Positions 9,476 to 17,618 of a DNA stretch of 41,092 nt are shown piece by piece. Position 1 is the first letter of the stretch, and each line of letters begins with the position of its first letter. The translations under genes and the position numbers were made by a program. The stretch covers positions 1 to 41,092 of the forward strand of contig DAIDKD010000002.1 of the NCBI GenBank assembly GCA_027451065.1, read 5' to 3'. This DNA is from Bacillaceae bacterium (GTDB lineage Bacteria; Bacillota; Bacilli; Bacillales; Bacillaceae_G). The notes under the pieces are model-generated. The model was not told where the DNA came from and made no database searches. It was given only the letters and a program-made list of their open reading frames with translations.

Positions 9476-9481
9476 TATAAT
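9476..9481 (+). promoter_or_regulatory. -10 box possibly driving the molybdenum cluster
   Basis: A perfect TATAAT lies 60 bases upstream of the first short ORF of the cluster. No good -35 box is present at the correct distance (the region is A/T runs), so the promoter may need an activator. No other candidate was seen between the tRNA terminator and modB. Confidence 0.4.
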
Positions 9482-9541
9482 GGAATAAAATGTTTATGAT
9501 AATCCTTCTATCTAGAAACTTCATTTCGAAAGGAAAAATAT

Positions 9542-9625
9542 ATGCAAGAAATTAAATTAATCTGTCATGATTGCTCCTTGCAAGTAGTTGTGAGTAATCC
9601 ATTTAGGTGCTGTGTTTACTCATGA
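9542..9625 (+). CDS. Short Cys-rich ORF upstream of modB (27 aa)
   Basis: ATG 9542 follows AAAGGA (9530-9535) with 6-base spacing. The 27-residue peptide has four Cys (I-C-H-D-C near residue 8 and R-C-C near residue 22), like the first half of a small zinc ribbon. Its TGA (9623-9625) overlaps the ATG of modB (9622) as ATGA, which suggests translational coupling. It could be a leader peptide, a real micro-protein, or a zinc-ribbon protein cut short by a frameshift. No function is assigned. It is too short to be sure it is a gene. Confidence 0.4.
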   Translation: MQEIKLICHDCSLQVVVSNPFRCCVYS

Positions 9626-10407
9626 AGCACAAGACAGTATTAAAAATTAACTATATTATCACTTTATTGTTTATTTGTTTGCCCTTTGCAGGATTTGCCG
9701 TAAGGGGAAATTTTTTTGAATTGCAAAATTTAGATTTAGATGTGATTGCAGCGAGTCTATCGGTTAGTTTAAAAAGTAGCTTGATTGCTATGTTTATTGT
9801 TGTGCTTGTAGGTCTGCCGGCAGGATATTATATGGCAAAAGCCACATTCAAATATAAAGAGGTATTGGATTTATTATTCCACCTTCCGCAAGTGTTGCCA
9901 CCGGCAGTGATAGGGCTGTTACTTCTACTAACATACGGTAACAATGGTTTTATCGGACGTCATTTAGCAGCGTTAGGGATTCGGATGAGCTTTTCCTCTC
10001 TCAGTGTCATTTTGACGTTTATTTTTGTAGCACTGCCAATTTTTATCAAAGGAGTTAGTGTTGCCTTTGCTGAAGTTGACCCGAAGTTGGAAAGGACAGC
10101 GCAATTATTGGGAGATTCTCCATTGCAAGTGTTTCGTCGGATTAGTTTTCCCCTTGCGAAAAAGGGTGTACTTGTGGCGTTAAGTATGGCTTGGAGCCGT
10201 GGGATTTCCGAGTTCGGAGCGACAATGATGTTTGCTGGAAATTTGCAAGGTGTGACTCAGACCTTGCCGCTAGCTATTTATACGGCGTTGGAGTCTAATA
10301 TTAACAATGCTCTTTTTTTATCATTTGTGATGTTCCTACTTTCCTTGTTGATTTTAATCAGTAGTCATTTTCTGACACGAGCGAATGGTGGCAAGACAAG
10401 TATGTGA
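9622..10407 (+). CDS. modB: Molybdate ABC transporter permease
   Basis: A 261-residue membrane protein with about five or six hydrophobic helices. It carries the ABC permease EAA-type loop (A-Q-L-L-G-D-S-P-L-Q-V-F-R-R-I-S-F-P-L-A) and the ModB-typical S-R-G-I-S-E-F-G-A-T-M-M-F-A-G-N. With ModC and ModA it would import molybdate (or tungstate). ATG 9622 is chosen because it overlaps the stop of the preceding short ORF; the frame extends only to a GTG at 9607, which would add five residues. It is the first long gene of the molybdenum cluster. Confidence 0.93.
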   Translation: MKHKTVLKINYIITLLFICLPFAGFAVRGNFFELQNLDLDVIAASLSVSLKSSLIAMFIVVLVGLPAGYYMAKATFKYKEVLDLLFHLPQVLPPAVIGLLLLLTYGNNGFIGRHLAALGIRMSFSSLSVILTFIFVALPIFIKGVSVAFAEVDPKLERTAQLLGDSPLQVFRRISFPLAKKGVLVALSMAWSRGISEFGATMMFAGNLQGVTQTLPLAIYTALESNINNALFLSFVMFLLSLLILISSHFLTRANGGKTSM

Positions 10408-10428
10408 GTGAAAAGGTCGTGAATCATT

Positions 10429-11481
10429 TTGTTGGAATGTAAAATAAAAAAACAGATAAATAACCAATTTTTCATTGACGTTGATTTTTATGGGAAGGCG
10501 GGAGAAATTACGACTCTTATTGGAAAATCAGGAGCTGGAAAGTCAACAATTTTAAATATAATTACTGGACTGATTTCACTAGACGATGGATCGGTACATT
10601 TGCAAAATAAGAATTATGCAAATATTCCTGTTCATTTGCGGCAATTTGGCTATATTCAGCAGCAGAGCTGTTTATTTCCTCATTTAACGGTACAGGAAAA
10701 TTTGATTTACAGCTGTCAAAAAGTCAATCAGCACCAGCTAGAAAAATATGTGGAAATTTTCGAATTGGAGCCTCATTTAGAAAAAAGGGTCCATCAGATT
10801 TCCGGCGGAGAAGCACAACGAGTATCCATCGTCAGAACATTAATGAGCCAGCCCAAATTATTATTGTTAGATGAAGCATTTAGTGCCCTCGATACGAAGC
10901 TGCGAGCTAAGTTAAGAGGGCAGATGAACCTGCTGAAAAAAGAATTGGGTATCCCCATTATTTTTGTCACTCATGATTTAGTGGAAGCATATGAAATCAG
11001 TGATCAGATGATTGTGATTGATCAGGGGCGATTAATTGAACAGGGAACACCTCAAGAAATTTTTCAACGTTGTCGAAAGCCACAGACTGCCGCATTGATA
11101 GGAATTCAAAATATTTATTCTGCTCGTGCTGATATAGATGGAGTTTGGATTGAGAATTATCACTACCCCGAAAAATCGTCGAGTCTACAATTTCAATCAG
11201 TAGCCATAAAAGCGAGTCAAATTTTTTTGGAAAAAGAGGGAGGAGATGCTATTGTTCAAAGGGTGATACCACGATTAGATGATGTGGTGTTAGAATTGGC
11301 AGTGCAAGGATTGAGTCGACCGTTGATAATGACATTATCGTGGCGTGAATACCACCAATGGGAAGTTGCAGAAAAAAAGAAAGTTCGTTTTCAAATAAAT
11401 GAGTTCATATATATGGGGTCGGATGTAAACAAAGATATGAGGGGGAGTTCATTCAATGAAAAAAATTCAATCAACCTGTAA
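10429..11481 (+). CDS. modC: Molybdate ABC transporter ATP-binding protein
   Basis: A 350-residue ABC ATPase that powers ModB. Walker A is G-K-S-G-A-G-K-S (residues 32-39), signature S-G-G-E-A-Q-R begins at residue 125, Walker B ends D-E at 148-149 (L-L-L-L-D-E-A-F-S-A-L-D), and the H-loop T-H-D-L follows. The last 100 residues form a TOBE/MOP-like regulatory region. Translation probably starts at TTG 10429 (or TTG 10432): an in-frame stop lies just upstream and no ATG is available, with AAAAGG at 10411-10416. The 3' end overlaps the next gene by 26 bases. A tungstate or sulfate specificity cannot be excluded, but the neighbours favour molybdate. Confidence 0.9.
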   Translation: MLECKIKKQINNQFFIDVDFYGKAGEITTLIGKSGAGKSTILNIITGLISLDDGSVHLQNKNYANIPVHLRQFGYIQQQSCLFPHLTVQENLIYSCQKVNQHQLEKYVEIFELEPHLEKRVHQISGGEAQRVSIVRTLMSQPKLLLLDEAFSALDTKLRAKLRGQMNLLKKELGIPIIFVTHDLVEAYEISDQMIVIDQGRLIEQGTPQEIFQRCRKPQTAALIGIQNIYSARADIDGVWIENYHYPEKSSSLQFQSVAIKASQIFLEKEGGDAIVQRVIPRLDDVVLELAVQGLSRPLIMTLSWREYHQWEVAEKKKVRFQINEFIYMGSDVNKDMRGSSFNEKNSINL

Positions 11482-13561
11482 TTATTGTTCGCTAGCTTGT
11501 AACCTAGATTTTATCGTGGAAAATGGAAAGATCGAGAGAATTATTCCAACAGTAGATTATCCTGTAAATAAAGGATTCTCGTGCATTAAAGGCTTGCGTT
11601 TAGACAGGCAACAACAAGTATATAAGCCAAGCTCATTACCTCGTCTAAAAAAAGCTGACGGAACATTTGAACATACAAGTTGGAATCAAGCAGTAGAGCA
11701 GACAGCAGGGAAATTAACAGAAATCGTTGAGAAATACGGACCAGAAAGTGTTGCGGCAATTAGCACAGGACAATTACCTCTTGAAGAAATGGCCCTTTTA
11801 GGTCATGTGCTAAGGAATTATTTAAAAGCAAATGTAGATGGGAATACGCGTCTGTGTATGGCAACAAGTGTAGTTGCTCACAAACAAAGTTTTGGATTTG
11901 ATGCACCGCCATATACATTAAATGACTTTGAATTGTCCGATACGATTATTTTAATCGGGGCGAATCCAGTGGTGGCACATCCGATTGCTTGGGGACGAAT
12001 CCGCGCAAACAAAATTGAAGGAAAAAAAGTTATTGTTATTGACCCGCGTCAATCAGAAACAGCTCAGCGAGCGGATTATCATTATCCGTTAAAAGCTAAG
12101 TCAGATATAAAGCTATTTTATATTTTGGCAAATGTGTTAATTGGAGAAGGATGGATTGATGAAACATATATAGAAAATCATACGGAAAATTTCGAAGCTT
12201 TTAAAGAGTTTGTTGCGGATTATCCATTAGATATAGCCGAGGAAGAAACCAACTTGACGAAAGAGCAGGTGCTTGAATTAGCAACCCTTATTCATGAGGG
12301 GAAAAATGTTTCATTTTGGTGGACCATGGGAATCAATCAAGGCTATGAAGCAGTTCGTAGTGAACAGGGAATTATTAATTTAGCGTTAATGACTGGAAAT
12401 ATGGGGCGTCCAGGAACGGGGGCCAACTCTTTAACAGGACAGAGCAATGCGATGGGATCACGTATTTTTAGTAATACAGCAGGTTTATATGGTGGAGGAG
12501 ATTATGACAATCCAGTTCGTCGACAAGCAGTTGCCAATGCTTTAGAAATTGAAGAGTCCTTGTTGCCGACTAAACCAACATTACCGTACAATGTGATCAT
12601 TGAGAAAATTATTGCCGGTGAAATCAAGGCTTTATGGGTTGTCTCTACAAATCCGCGTCATTCATGGACAAATAATAAAACATTCCAAGAAGCAATGGAC
12701 AAGCTAGATTTGTTTATTGTTCAGGACATTTATGATGATACAGACAGCTCTGCTGATTGTGATGTCTTTTTTCCAGTCGTTTCTGGAGTGAAAAAAGAAG
12801 GAACTTACATTAATACGGAGCGTCGCTTATCTGCCCTTCGTCCTGTGTTAGAACGGGAAGAAATTGAACGAACTGATTTTGAAGTTTTCTTTAAAATGGG
12901 TGAAGCATTAGGAATGGGTCCTTTACTGGATAATTGGAAAACACCAGAAGATGTTTTTAATTTGATGAAAAAATGCTCAAAAGGAATGCCTTGCGATATT
13001 ACAGGTATTGAATACGATGCGCTGCCTAATTCAAGAGGAATTCAATGGCCGTTTCGTGAAGGTGAATTGTTAAAAGAAGATGAACGTCGCCTTTTTGAAG
13101 ATGGAAACTACTACACACCATCGAAAAAAGCTAAGTTTATCTTTGAAGAACCGTTGGAAAATCCAATTCCCCTAAGTGAGGAATTTCCATATGTGTTTAA
13201 TACAGGACGAGGAACAGTAGGACAATGGCACACCCAAACAAGAACGAGAGAAATTGAGGAAGTTAGGGGAGCAGTTTCTGAAGGTGCTTATGTTTACCTG
13301 AATGAAAAATTAGCCGATGATTTAGGAATCAACAATCAAGAGATAATTGAAATTAGTTCAATAAATGGAGAGAGCAGCTTGTTTCAAGCAATACTTAGCA
13401 ATACAGTAGCATACAACGAAATATATGCGCCAATTCATTATGTTGAGACAAATACCTTAACACCTTCTTTATACGATTCCTATTCCAAAGAGCCGTCTTA
13501 CAAGACAACGCCAGTACAGATTGTGAAAGGAGTAACAAAAAATGAAGCGAATAAAAATTGA
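11456..13561 (+). CDS. Cytoplasmic molybdopterin oxidoreductase (NapA/NasA nitrate-reductase type)
   Basis: A 701-residue catalytic subunit of the DMSO-reductase superfamily, carrying a bis-MGD molybdenum cofactor and one [4Fe-4S] cluster. Cluster ligands are C8, C11, C15 and C43. The stretch G-N-T-R-L-C-M puts C134 in the position of the molybdenum-ligand Cys of NapA/NasA nitrate reductases. Conserved cofactor contacts include G-A-N-P-V-V-A-H-P, T-G-N-M-G-R-P-G-T-G-A-N and the C-terminal N-T-G-R-G-T-V-G-Q-W-H-T-Q-T-R. There is no Tat signal, so it acts in the cytoplasm. Its length fits assimilatory nitrate reductase. It overlaps modC by 26 bases and the ferredoxin gene by 20. Substrate is inferred; selenate, chlorate or formate activity cannot be ruled out, although formate dehydrogenases usually place Cys or Sec in a different local motif. 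Confidence 0.88.
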   Translation: MKKIQSTCNYCSLACNLDFIVENGKIERIIPTVDYPVNKGFSCIKGLRLDRQQQVYKPSSLPRLKKADGTFEHTSWNQAVEQTAGKLTEIVEKYGPESVAAISTGQLPLEEMALLGHVLRNYLKANVDGNTRLCMATSVVAHKQSFGFDAPPYTLNDFELSDTIILIGANPVVAHPIAWGRIRANKIEGKKVIVIDPRQSETAQRADYHYPLKAKSDIKLFYILANVLIGEGWIDETYIENHTENFEAFKEFVADYPLDIAEEETNLTKEQVLELATLIHEGKNVSFWWTMGINQGYEAVRSEQGIINLALMTGNMGRPGTGANSLTGQSNAMGSRIFSNTAGLYGGGDYDNPVRRQAVANALEIEESLLPTKPTLPYNVIIEKIIAGEIKALWVVSTNPRHSWTNNKTFQEAMDKLDLFIVQDIYDDTDSSADCDVFFPVVSGVKKEGTYINTERRLSALRPVLEREEIERTDFEVFFKMGEALGMGPLLDNWKTPEDVFNLMKKCSKGMPCDITGIEYDALPNSRGIQWPFREGELLKEDERRLFEDGNYYTPSKKAKFIFEEPLENPIPLSEEFPYVFNTGRGTVGQWHTQTRTREIEEVRGAVSEGAYVYLNEKLADDLGINNQEIIEISSINGESSLFQAILSNTVAYNEIYAPIHYVETNTLTPSLYDSYSKEPSYKTTPVQIVKGVTKNEANKN

Positions 13562-13952
13562 CCGTAGCAAATGTATTAGCTGCCTGACATGTGTAACAGC
13601 TTGTTCTGTTGCACATGATGGCGAAGATCCTCGTAACCGGGTAGTTATCAGTAGTGATGGGGCCAATTCTCCGATTTTTTGTCGTAATTGTGATTTGCCT
13701 GAGTGTGTGTATACTTGTATGACCGGAGCCATGGCAAAAGATTCTGAAACAGGATATGTTCAGTATGATAAAACCCGTTGTGCAAGTTGCTATATGTGTA
13801 TTATGGCTTGCCCTTACGGAGTGCTGAAAGCGGACCGTATGACTCAACAATATATTATGAAATGTGATATGTGTGTATCTCATCCAACTCAGACTCCTCA
13901 GTGTGTGGCGAAATGTCCAATGGAAGCTATTACTTTGGAGGTGGCAAGGTAA
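13542..13952 (+). CDS. Four-cluster [4Fe-4S] ferredoxin subunit
   Basis: A 136-residue electron-transfer subunit of the DmsB/HycB/CooF type. Sixteen Cys form four cluster motifs: C11-x2-C14-x2-C17-x3-C21, C47-x2-C50-x4-C55-x3-C59, C80-x2-C83-x2-C86-x3-C90 and C108-x2-C111-x9-C121-x3-C125. No Tat signal or membrane anchor is present. AAAGGAG (13526-13532) lies within the 3' end of the preceding gene, with which it overlaps by 20 bases. It most likely passes electrons from the FAD protein encoded next to the molybdenum subunit. At 136 residues it is compact for this family. Confidence 0.92.
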   Translation: MKRIKIDRSKCISCLTCVTACSVAHDGEDPRNRVVISSDGANSPIFCRNCDLPECVYTCMTGAMAKDSETGYVQYDKTRCASCYMCIMACPYGVLKADRMTQQYIMKCDMCVSHPTQTPQCVAKCPMEAITLEVAR

Positions 13953-15179
13953 ATGAATTATGTCGTTGTTGGCGCATCAGCCGCTGGGATTAGCGGAGTG
14001 AGAACACTTCGTCAAATGGATCAAAAGGCGAATATTACCCTTATTTCAAAAGATGAATACATTCATTCACGCTGTATTTTGCATCATTATCTTGAAGGGA
14101 TTCGAGATATCAAAGCTTTGGAGTTTGTGGAGGACGGCTTTATTGAAAAAAATAATATTCATTGGATAAAAGGAGTAGCACTTGAGAAAATTGATTCGGA
14201 AAAGCAAGAGCTGCTTTTATCAGACGGGACCACTGTTGCTTACGATAAAGTTTTATTAGCAACTGGAGCATCGACATTTTTCCCGCCTGTGAAAAACTTG
14301 AGAGAAGCGGGAAATGTTATCGGCCTAAGAAATTTAGATGATGCGATTCAGTTGAAAGAAAAGGCTAAGCAAGCAAAAAATATCGTGATTATGGGGGCAG
14401 GATTAGTAGGGATTGATGCCCTAGAAGGACTTCTTCATTATGGAAAAAATTTAACACTTGTTGAATTCAAAGGGCATATGCTTTCCCTCCAATTAGATAA
14501 AAAAGCAGCCCAAGCTTACGAACAGGCCTTTGCCCAGGAAGGAGTAACCCAATACTATGACACCGCTGCTCAGGAAGTTATTTTAGATGAGAACGGTGCT
14601 ATAAAAGAGCTTGCCTTATCTAATGGGAAGGCTATTCCTTGTGACTTATTAATTGTAGCGACAGGTGTCCGTTCAAACGTGCATTTTTTAGAAGATAGCC
14701 CGATTGAGTGTGATAAATTCGGTCTAGTATTTAATGAATACGGTGAAACAAATATAGCCAATGTTTATGGAGCTGGCGATGTTTCCGGTCGCAATCCGAT
14801 TTGGCCAGCTGCGGTAAAAGAAGGGATTATTGCAGCCTCTAATATGACAGGAGCTAAGCGTCAACTAGCAGATTTCTTCGCAAGTAAGTCAACGATGAAT
14901 TTCCTAGACATTGCTTCCTTGTCACTAGGAACACCGGAACCTAAAGACGATACGTATCAAGTAGACATTCAAGAAGATGAAAAAGGAAATTACAAAAAAA
15001 TTATCCAGAAAGATGGAGTAATATACGGTGCTATTATTCAAGGTGATTTGTCTTATGCGGGGGTATTAACTCAGTTAATCAAAGAAGAAATAAAAATAAA
15101 TCAAGTGAAGAAACCAATTTTCGATATTGATTACTCTGATTTCTTCCATTTGACTGATAGCTTGGAATTTACATATTAG
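13953..15179 (+). CDS. FAD/NAD(P)-dependent oxidoreductase (NirB N-terminal / rubredoxin-reductase type)
   Basis: A 408-residue pyridine nucleotide-disulfide oxidoreductase-fold protein. It has the FAD-binding G-A-S-A-A-G (residues 7-12), a central NAD(P)-binding G-A-G-L-V-G-I-D-A-L, the second FAD motif V-Y-G-A-G-D-V, and a C-terminal alpha/beta extension of about 100 residues. H-S-R-C near residue 40 sits where related enzymes hold the flavin-facing residue. The gene begins directly after the ferredoxin stop codon, and GGAGGTGG in the ferredoxin 3' end is its ribosome binding site. Likely role: take electrons from NAD(P)H and give them to the ferredoxin subunit, as NasB-like proteins do for NasC. 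No siroheme or [2Fe-2S] domain is fused to it. Confidence 0.87.
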   Translation: MNYVVVGASAAGISGVRTLRQMDQKANITLISKDEYIHSRCILHHYLEGIRDIKALEFVEDGFIEKNNIHWIKGVALEKIDSEKQELLLSDGTTVAYDKVLLATGASTFFPPVKNLREAGNVIGLRNLDDAIQLKEKAKQAKNIVIMGAGLVGIDALEGLLHYGKNLTLVEFKGHMLSLQLDKKAAQAYEQAFAQEGVTQYYDTAAQEVILDENGAIKELALSNGKAIPCDLLIVATGVRSNVHFLEDSPIECDKFGLVFNEYGETNIANVYGAGDVSGRNPIWPAAVKEGIIAASNMTGAKRQLADFFASKSTMNFLDIASLSLGTPEPKDDTYQVDIQEDEKGNYKKIIQKDGVIYGAIIQGDLSYAGVLTQLIKEEIKINQVKKPIFDIDYSDFFHLTDSLEFTY

Positions 15180-15197
15180 AAATTGGGGGGAGAGTAT

Positions 15198-16184
15198 ATG
15201 GTGAAACAATTTATTAGAAAATCTGAAGGCTTACCAGTTGGGGTAATTGCCACAACAGTTGGACTCGCAACTTTGTCAAATGCCTATCTGGCAGTTGGCT
15301 ACGCTGGAGTCAGGCATGTGACAATGATAGGGGCGATGTTTGTTTGGCTGGCTGCATTTTTAAAAATAACAGTTCATTTTCAAACATTTAAAAAAGAATA
15401 TTGTAATGTTGTACCAGGCAGTTTATACGGAACATTTACAATGTTAACGATGATTTTAGGAAGTTATATTTTTGCTTTCAATGCAACCATTGGCAGAGGA
15501 ATTTGGCTGGCGGGACTTATTTTACACGGTATTCATATTATCATTTTTACGTATCGCAATGTTCTCAAAGGAATAAAAAAAGAAACATTCATCCCAAGTT
15601 GGTTTGTAACTTACGTGGGAATTCTTGTTGCAGTAACAGTTGGAACGGAAAAAGGGATGCCGACACTACTAACGGCGATTACTTATTATGGAATAGTTGT
15701 TTACGCTCTTGTTCTGCCATTTATGATATACCGTTTAGTGAAACGTCCATTGCCAGAACAATTTCGTTTAACAGAAGCGATTCTATTAGCACCGCCTAGT
15801 CTCTGCTTAGTCAGCTACTTAAATGTAAGTGCAGAACCCCAAATGGCTATTGTCATCACTCTATATGCCCTTGTTTTTATTACTTTGTTGTATCTTTTTG
15901 CCTACAGACTGCCACAGTTTTTGAAACTGAAATTTAATCCTGGATTTGCGGCATTAACGTTCCCATTGGCTATTGGCTTAATTGCTTCTATGAGAATGTC
16001 AGGATATTTATTGAATAATGGAATGGAGACAGTAGGCGAAATGCTGCGCCAAATTTCCGGAATACAGCTTTATTTAACAACGGCCATTATTGCTTACGTT
16101 GCCTATCGCTTTATGAATCTATTCTTGCAGTCAATCAAAAAACAAGAGAACTTGCAAGGTTTTGATAAAAAATCAGTTGTTTAA
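15198..16184 (+). CDS. TDT-family (TehA/SLAC1-type) membrane anion channel or transporter
   Basis: A 328-residue integral membrane protein with about ten hydrophobic segments. The N-terminal L-P-V-G-V-I-A-T-T-V-G-L-A-T-L-S-N and the following Y-C-N-V-V-P-G-S-L-Y-G-T-F-T-M match the layout of the tellurite-resistance/dicarboxylate transporter (TDT) family, whose members include TehA and the plant anion channel SLAC1. ATG 15198 is preferred over the in-frame TTG 15183 because GGGGGGAG (15185-15192) precedes it. Placed in the operon with a molybdenum oxyanion reductase, it may carry nitrate in, nitrite out, or another anion; that is inference. It is not an NrfD/DmsC-type quinol-oxidising anchor. 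Confidence 0.82.
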   Translation: MVKQFIRKSEGLPVGVIATTVGLATLSNAYLAVGYAGVRHVTMIGAMFVWLAAFLKITVHFQTFKKEYCNVVPGSLYGTFTMLTMILGSYIFAFNATIGRGIWLAGLILHGIHIIIFTYRNVLKGIKKETFIPSWFVTYVGILVAVTVGTEKGMPTLLTAITYYGIVVYALVLPFMIYRLVKRPLPEQFRLTEAILLAPPSLCLVSYLNVSAEPQMAIVITLYALVFITLLYLFAYRLPQFLKLKFNPGFAALTFPLAIGLIASMRMSGYLLNNGMETVGEMLRQISGIQLYLTTAIIAYVAYRFMNLFLQSIKKQENLQGFDKKSVV

Positions 16185-16209
16185 ATGAAAAGTGAGGTCA
16201 TAAGGTAAG

Positions 16210-17178
16210 ATGAAAGACATATACCAACGAAAAATTGATTATTTGCGATTATCACTGACAGACCGCTGTCAGTTGCGTTGTCATTACTGTATGCCTGATG
16301 AAGGCGTAGAATGGACGCCTTTGGACCAACTTTTAAGCTTTGCAGAAATAAAAAGTATTGTCCAAACATTTGCTGAATTAGGAGTAAGCAAATTGAAGCT
16401 AACAGGTGGAGAACCCCTTCTACGCCCAAACATTGTGACCCTAATTAGTGAGTTAAAAGCTATCAAGGGAATTGAAGAAGTTACTTTGACTACCAATGGA
16501 GTACAATTAGCGGAAATGATAGATGAGTTAGTAGAAGCAGGGCTGGATGGTGTAAATATTAGCTTAGATACATTAGATGAGAATCGCTATACATTACTGA
16601 CTCGCAGAAACAAGCTAGATGCTGTTTTAACAGGACTAGAGCGAGCGATAAAAAGTAAAATAAAACAGGTGAAAATTAATTGTGTATTGGCTGAAGAAAT
16701 TAACAAGGATGAAATACTAGCAATTGCTCAATTGGCAAAGAATAGCCGCGTACATGTTCGTTTCATTGAATATATGCCAATAGGAGCACCTAAGCCACTT
16801 ACACCAATTTCTGAGGAGTATGTTCGACAATTATTGAGTCAGCATTACGGACCCGTAAAACCTTATGATATAAAGTTAGGGAATGGGCCGGCACGCTATG
16901 ATGAGATTGCGGGATTTCAAGGAAAGATTGGCTTTATTTCAGCTGTTAGTCACCATTTTTGCGACACATGCAACAGGGTACGTATTACAAGCGACGGATT
17001 TTTAAAAACATGCCTTTATTTCAATAAAGGTGTTGATATAAAGTCAGCTATAAAAGCGGGGAATTTGCAGGAGTGTATTTTGGAAGCTTTGCAGCAAAAG
17101 CCGAAACAACACCGGTTTAGTAGTAATGATGAATATGGTAGCCGTGAGAAAAAGAGTATGGTTCAAATAGGAGGATAA
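16210..17178 (+). CDS. moaA: GTP 3',8-cyclase MoaA (molybdenum cofactor biosynthesis)
   Basis: A 322-residue radical-SAM enzyme that, with MoaC, turns GTP into cyclic pyranopterin monophosphate, the first step of molybdopterin synthesis. The N-terminal radical-SAM cluster is C20-x3-C24-x2-C27 (D-R-C-Q-L-R-C-H-Y-C), the GTP-binding C-terminal cluster motif is C-D-T-C-N-R-V-R-I-T-S-D-G with a further Cys in L-K-T-C-L, and the protein ends with the conserved Gly-Gly. AAGG at 16202-16205 precedes the ATG. No moaB, moaC, moaD, moaE, moeA or mobA lies in the window, so the rest of the pathway must be elsewhere if the enzyme works. Confidence 0.95.
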   Translation: MKDIYQRKIDYLRLSLTDRCQLRCHYCMPDEGVEWTPLDQLLSFAEIKSIVQTFAELGVSKLKLTGGEPLLRPNIVTLISELKAIKGIEEVTLTTNGVQLAEMIDELVEAGLDGVNISLDTLDENRYTLLTRRNKLDAVLTGLERAIKSKIKQVKINCVLAEEINKDEILAIAQLAKNSRVHVRFIEYMPIGAPKPLTPISEEYVRQLLSQHYGPVKPYDIKLGNGPARYDEIAGFQGKIGFISAVSHHFCDTCNRVRITSDGFLKTCLYFNKGVDIKSAIKAGNLQECILEALQQKPKQHRFSSNDEYGSREKKSMVQIGG

Positions 17179-17180
17179 TC

Positions 17181-17618
17181 ATGGGAAAAGTTCGAGCCAT
17201 TTGTATAAGTAAAAGAAAAGGAACACAGAAATCATTTGTAGAGGAAGCAGTTTTTATTGAAAATCATGGTATTGAATCAGATGCCCATGCAGGAAACTGG
17301 CATCGCCAAGTTTCATTGCTTTCATATGAAACAATTTCAGAATTTAATGAGCGTGGAGCAGAGGTGAAAGATGGAGCTTTTGGAGAAAATTTAGTCGTTG
17401 AAGGAATAGACTTAACATCTTTGCCAATTGGTACGAAATTTACATGCAATGATGTGGAGTTAGAATTAACGCAAATTGGAAAAGAGTGTCATGACCGCTG
17501 CCTTATTTATTATAAGATGGGAGATTGTATTATGCCGACCAACGGTGTGTTTGCAGTAGTGAAGAAAGGCGGAAAGATTCGGATAGGAGATACGATTGAA
17601 TACACAGCTACATCCTAA
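17181..17618 (+). CDS. MOSC-domain protein
   Basis: A 145-residue stand-alone MOSC domain (the C-terminal domain of molybdenum cofactor sulfurases). It shows the family pattern G-I-E-S-D-A-H-A-G-N-W-H-R-Q-V-S-L-L, F-G-E-N-L-V-V-E-G-I-D-L, I-G-T-K-F, and G-K-E-C-H-D-R-C, where the Cys is the expected reactive residue. Such small proteins are thought to handle molybdenum cofactor or sulfur during cofactor maturation, but precise roles are not settled. GGAGGAT precedes the ATG two bases after the moaA stop. Its 3' end overlaps the modA start by 23 bases. Confidence 0.9.
   Translation: MGKVRAICISKRKGTQKSFVEEAVFIENHGIESDAHAGNWHRQVSLLSYETISEFNERGAEVKDGAFGENLVVEGIDLTSLPIGTKFTCNDVELELTQIGKECHDRCLIYYKMGDCIMPTNGVFAVVKKGGKIRIGDTIEYTATS

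Noticed and set aside
9298-9480. 60-residue open frame after the tRNA
   Set aside because: It runs through the tRNA-Arg terminator stem, has no ribosome binding site, and its frame is explained by that stem plus A/T-rich spacer.
13395-13883. 162-residue minus-strand open frame
   Set aside because: It lies antisense to the well-supported molybdoenzyme and ferredoxin genes; its His/Thr/Cys-rich composition is the mirror of their codons.
15503-15799. 98-residue plus-strand frame
   Set aside because: It is an alternate frame inside the TDT membrane-protein gene with no start signal.
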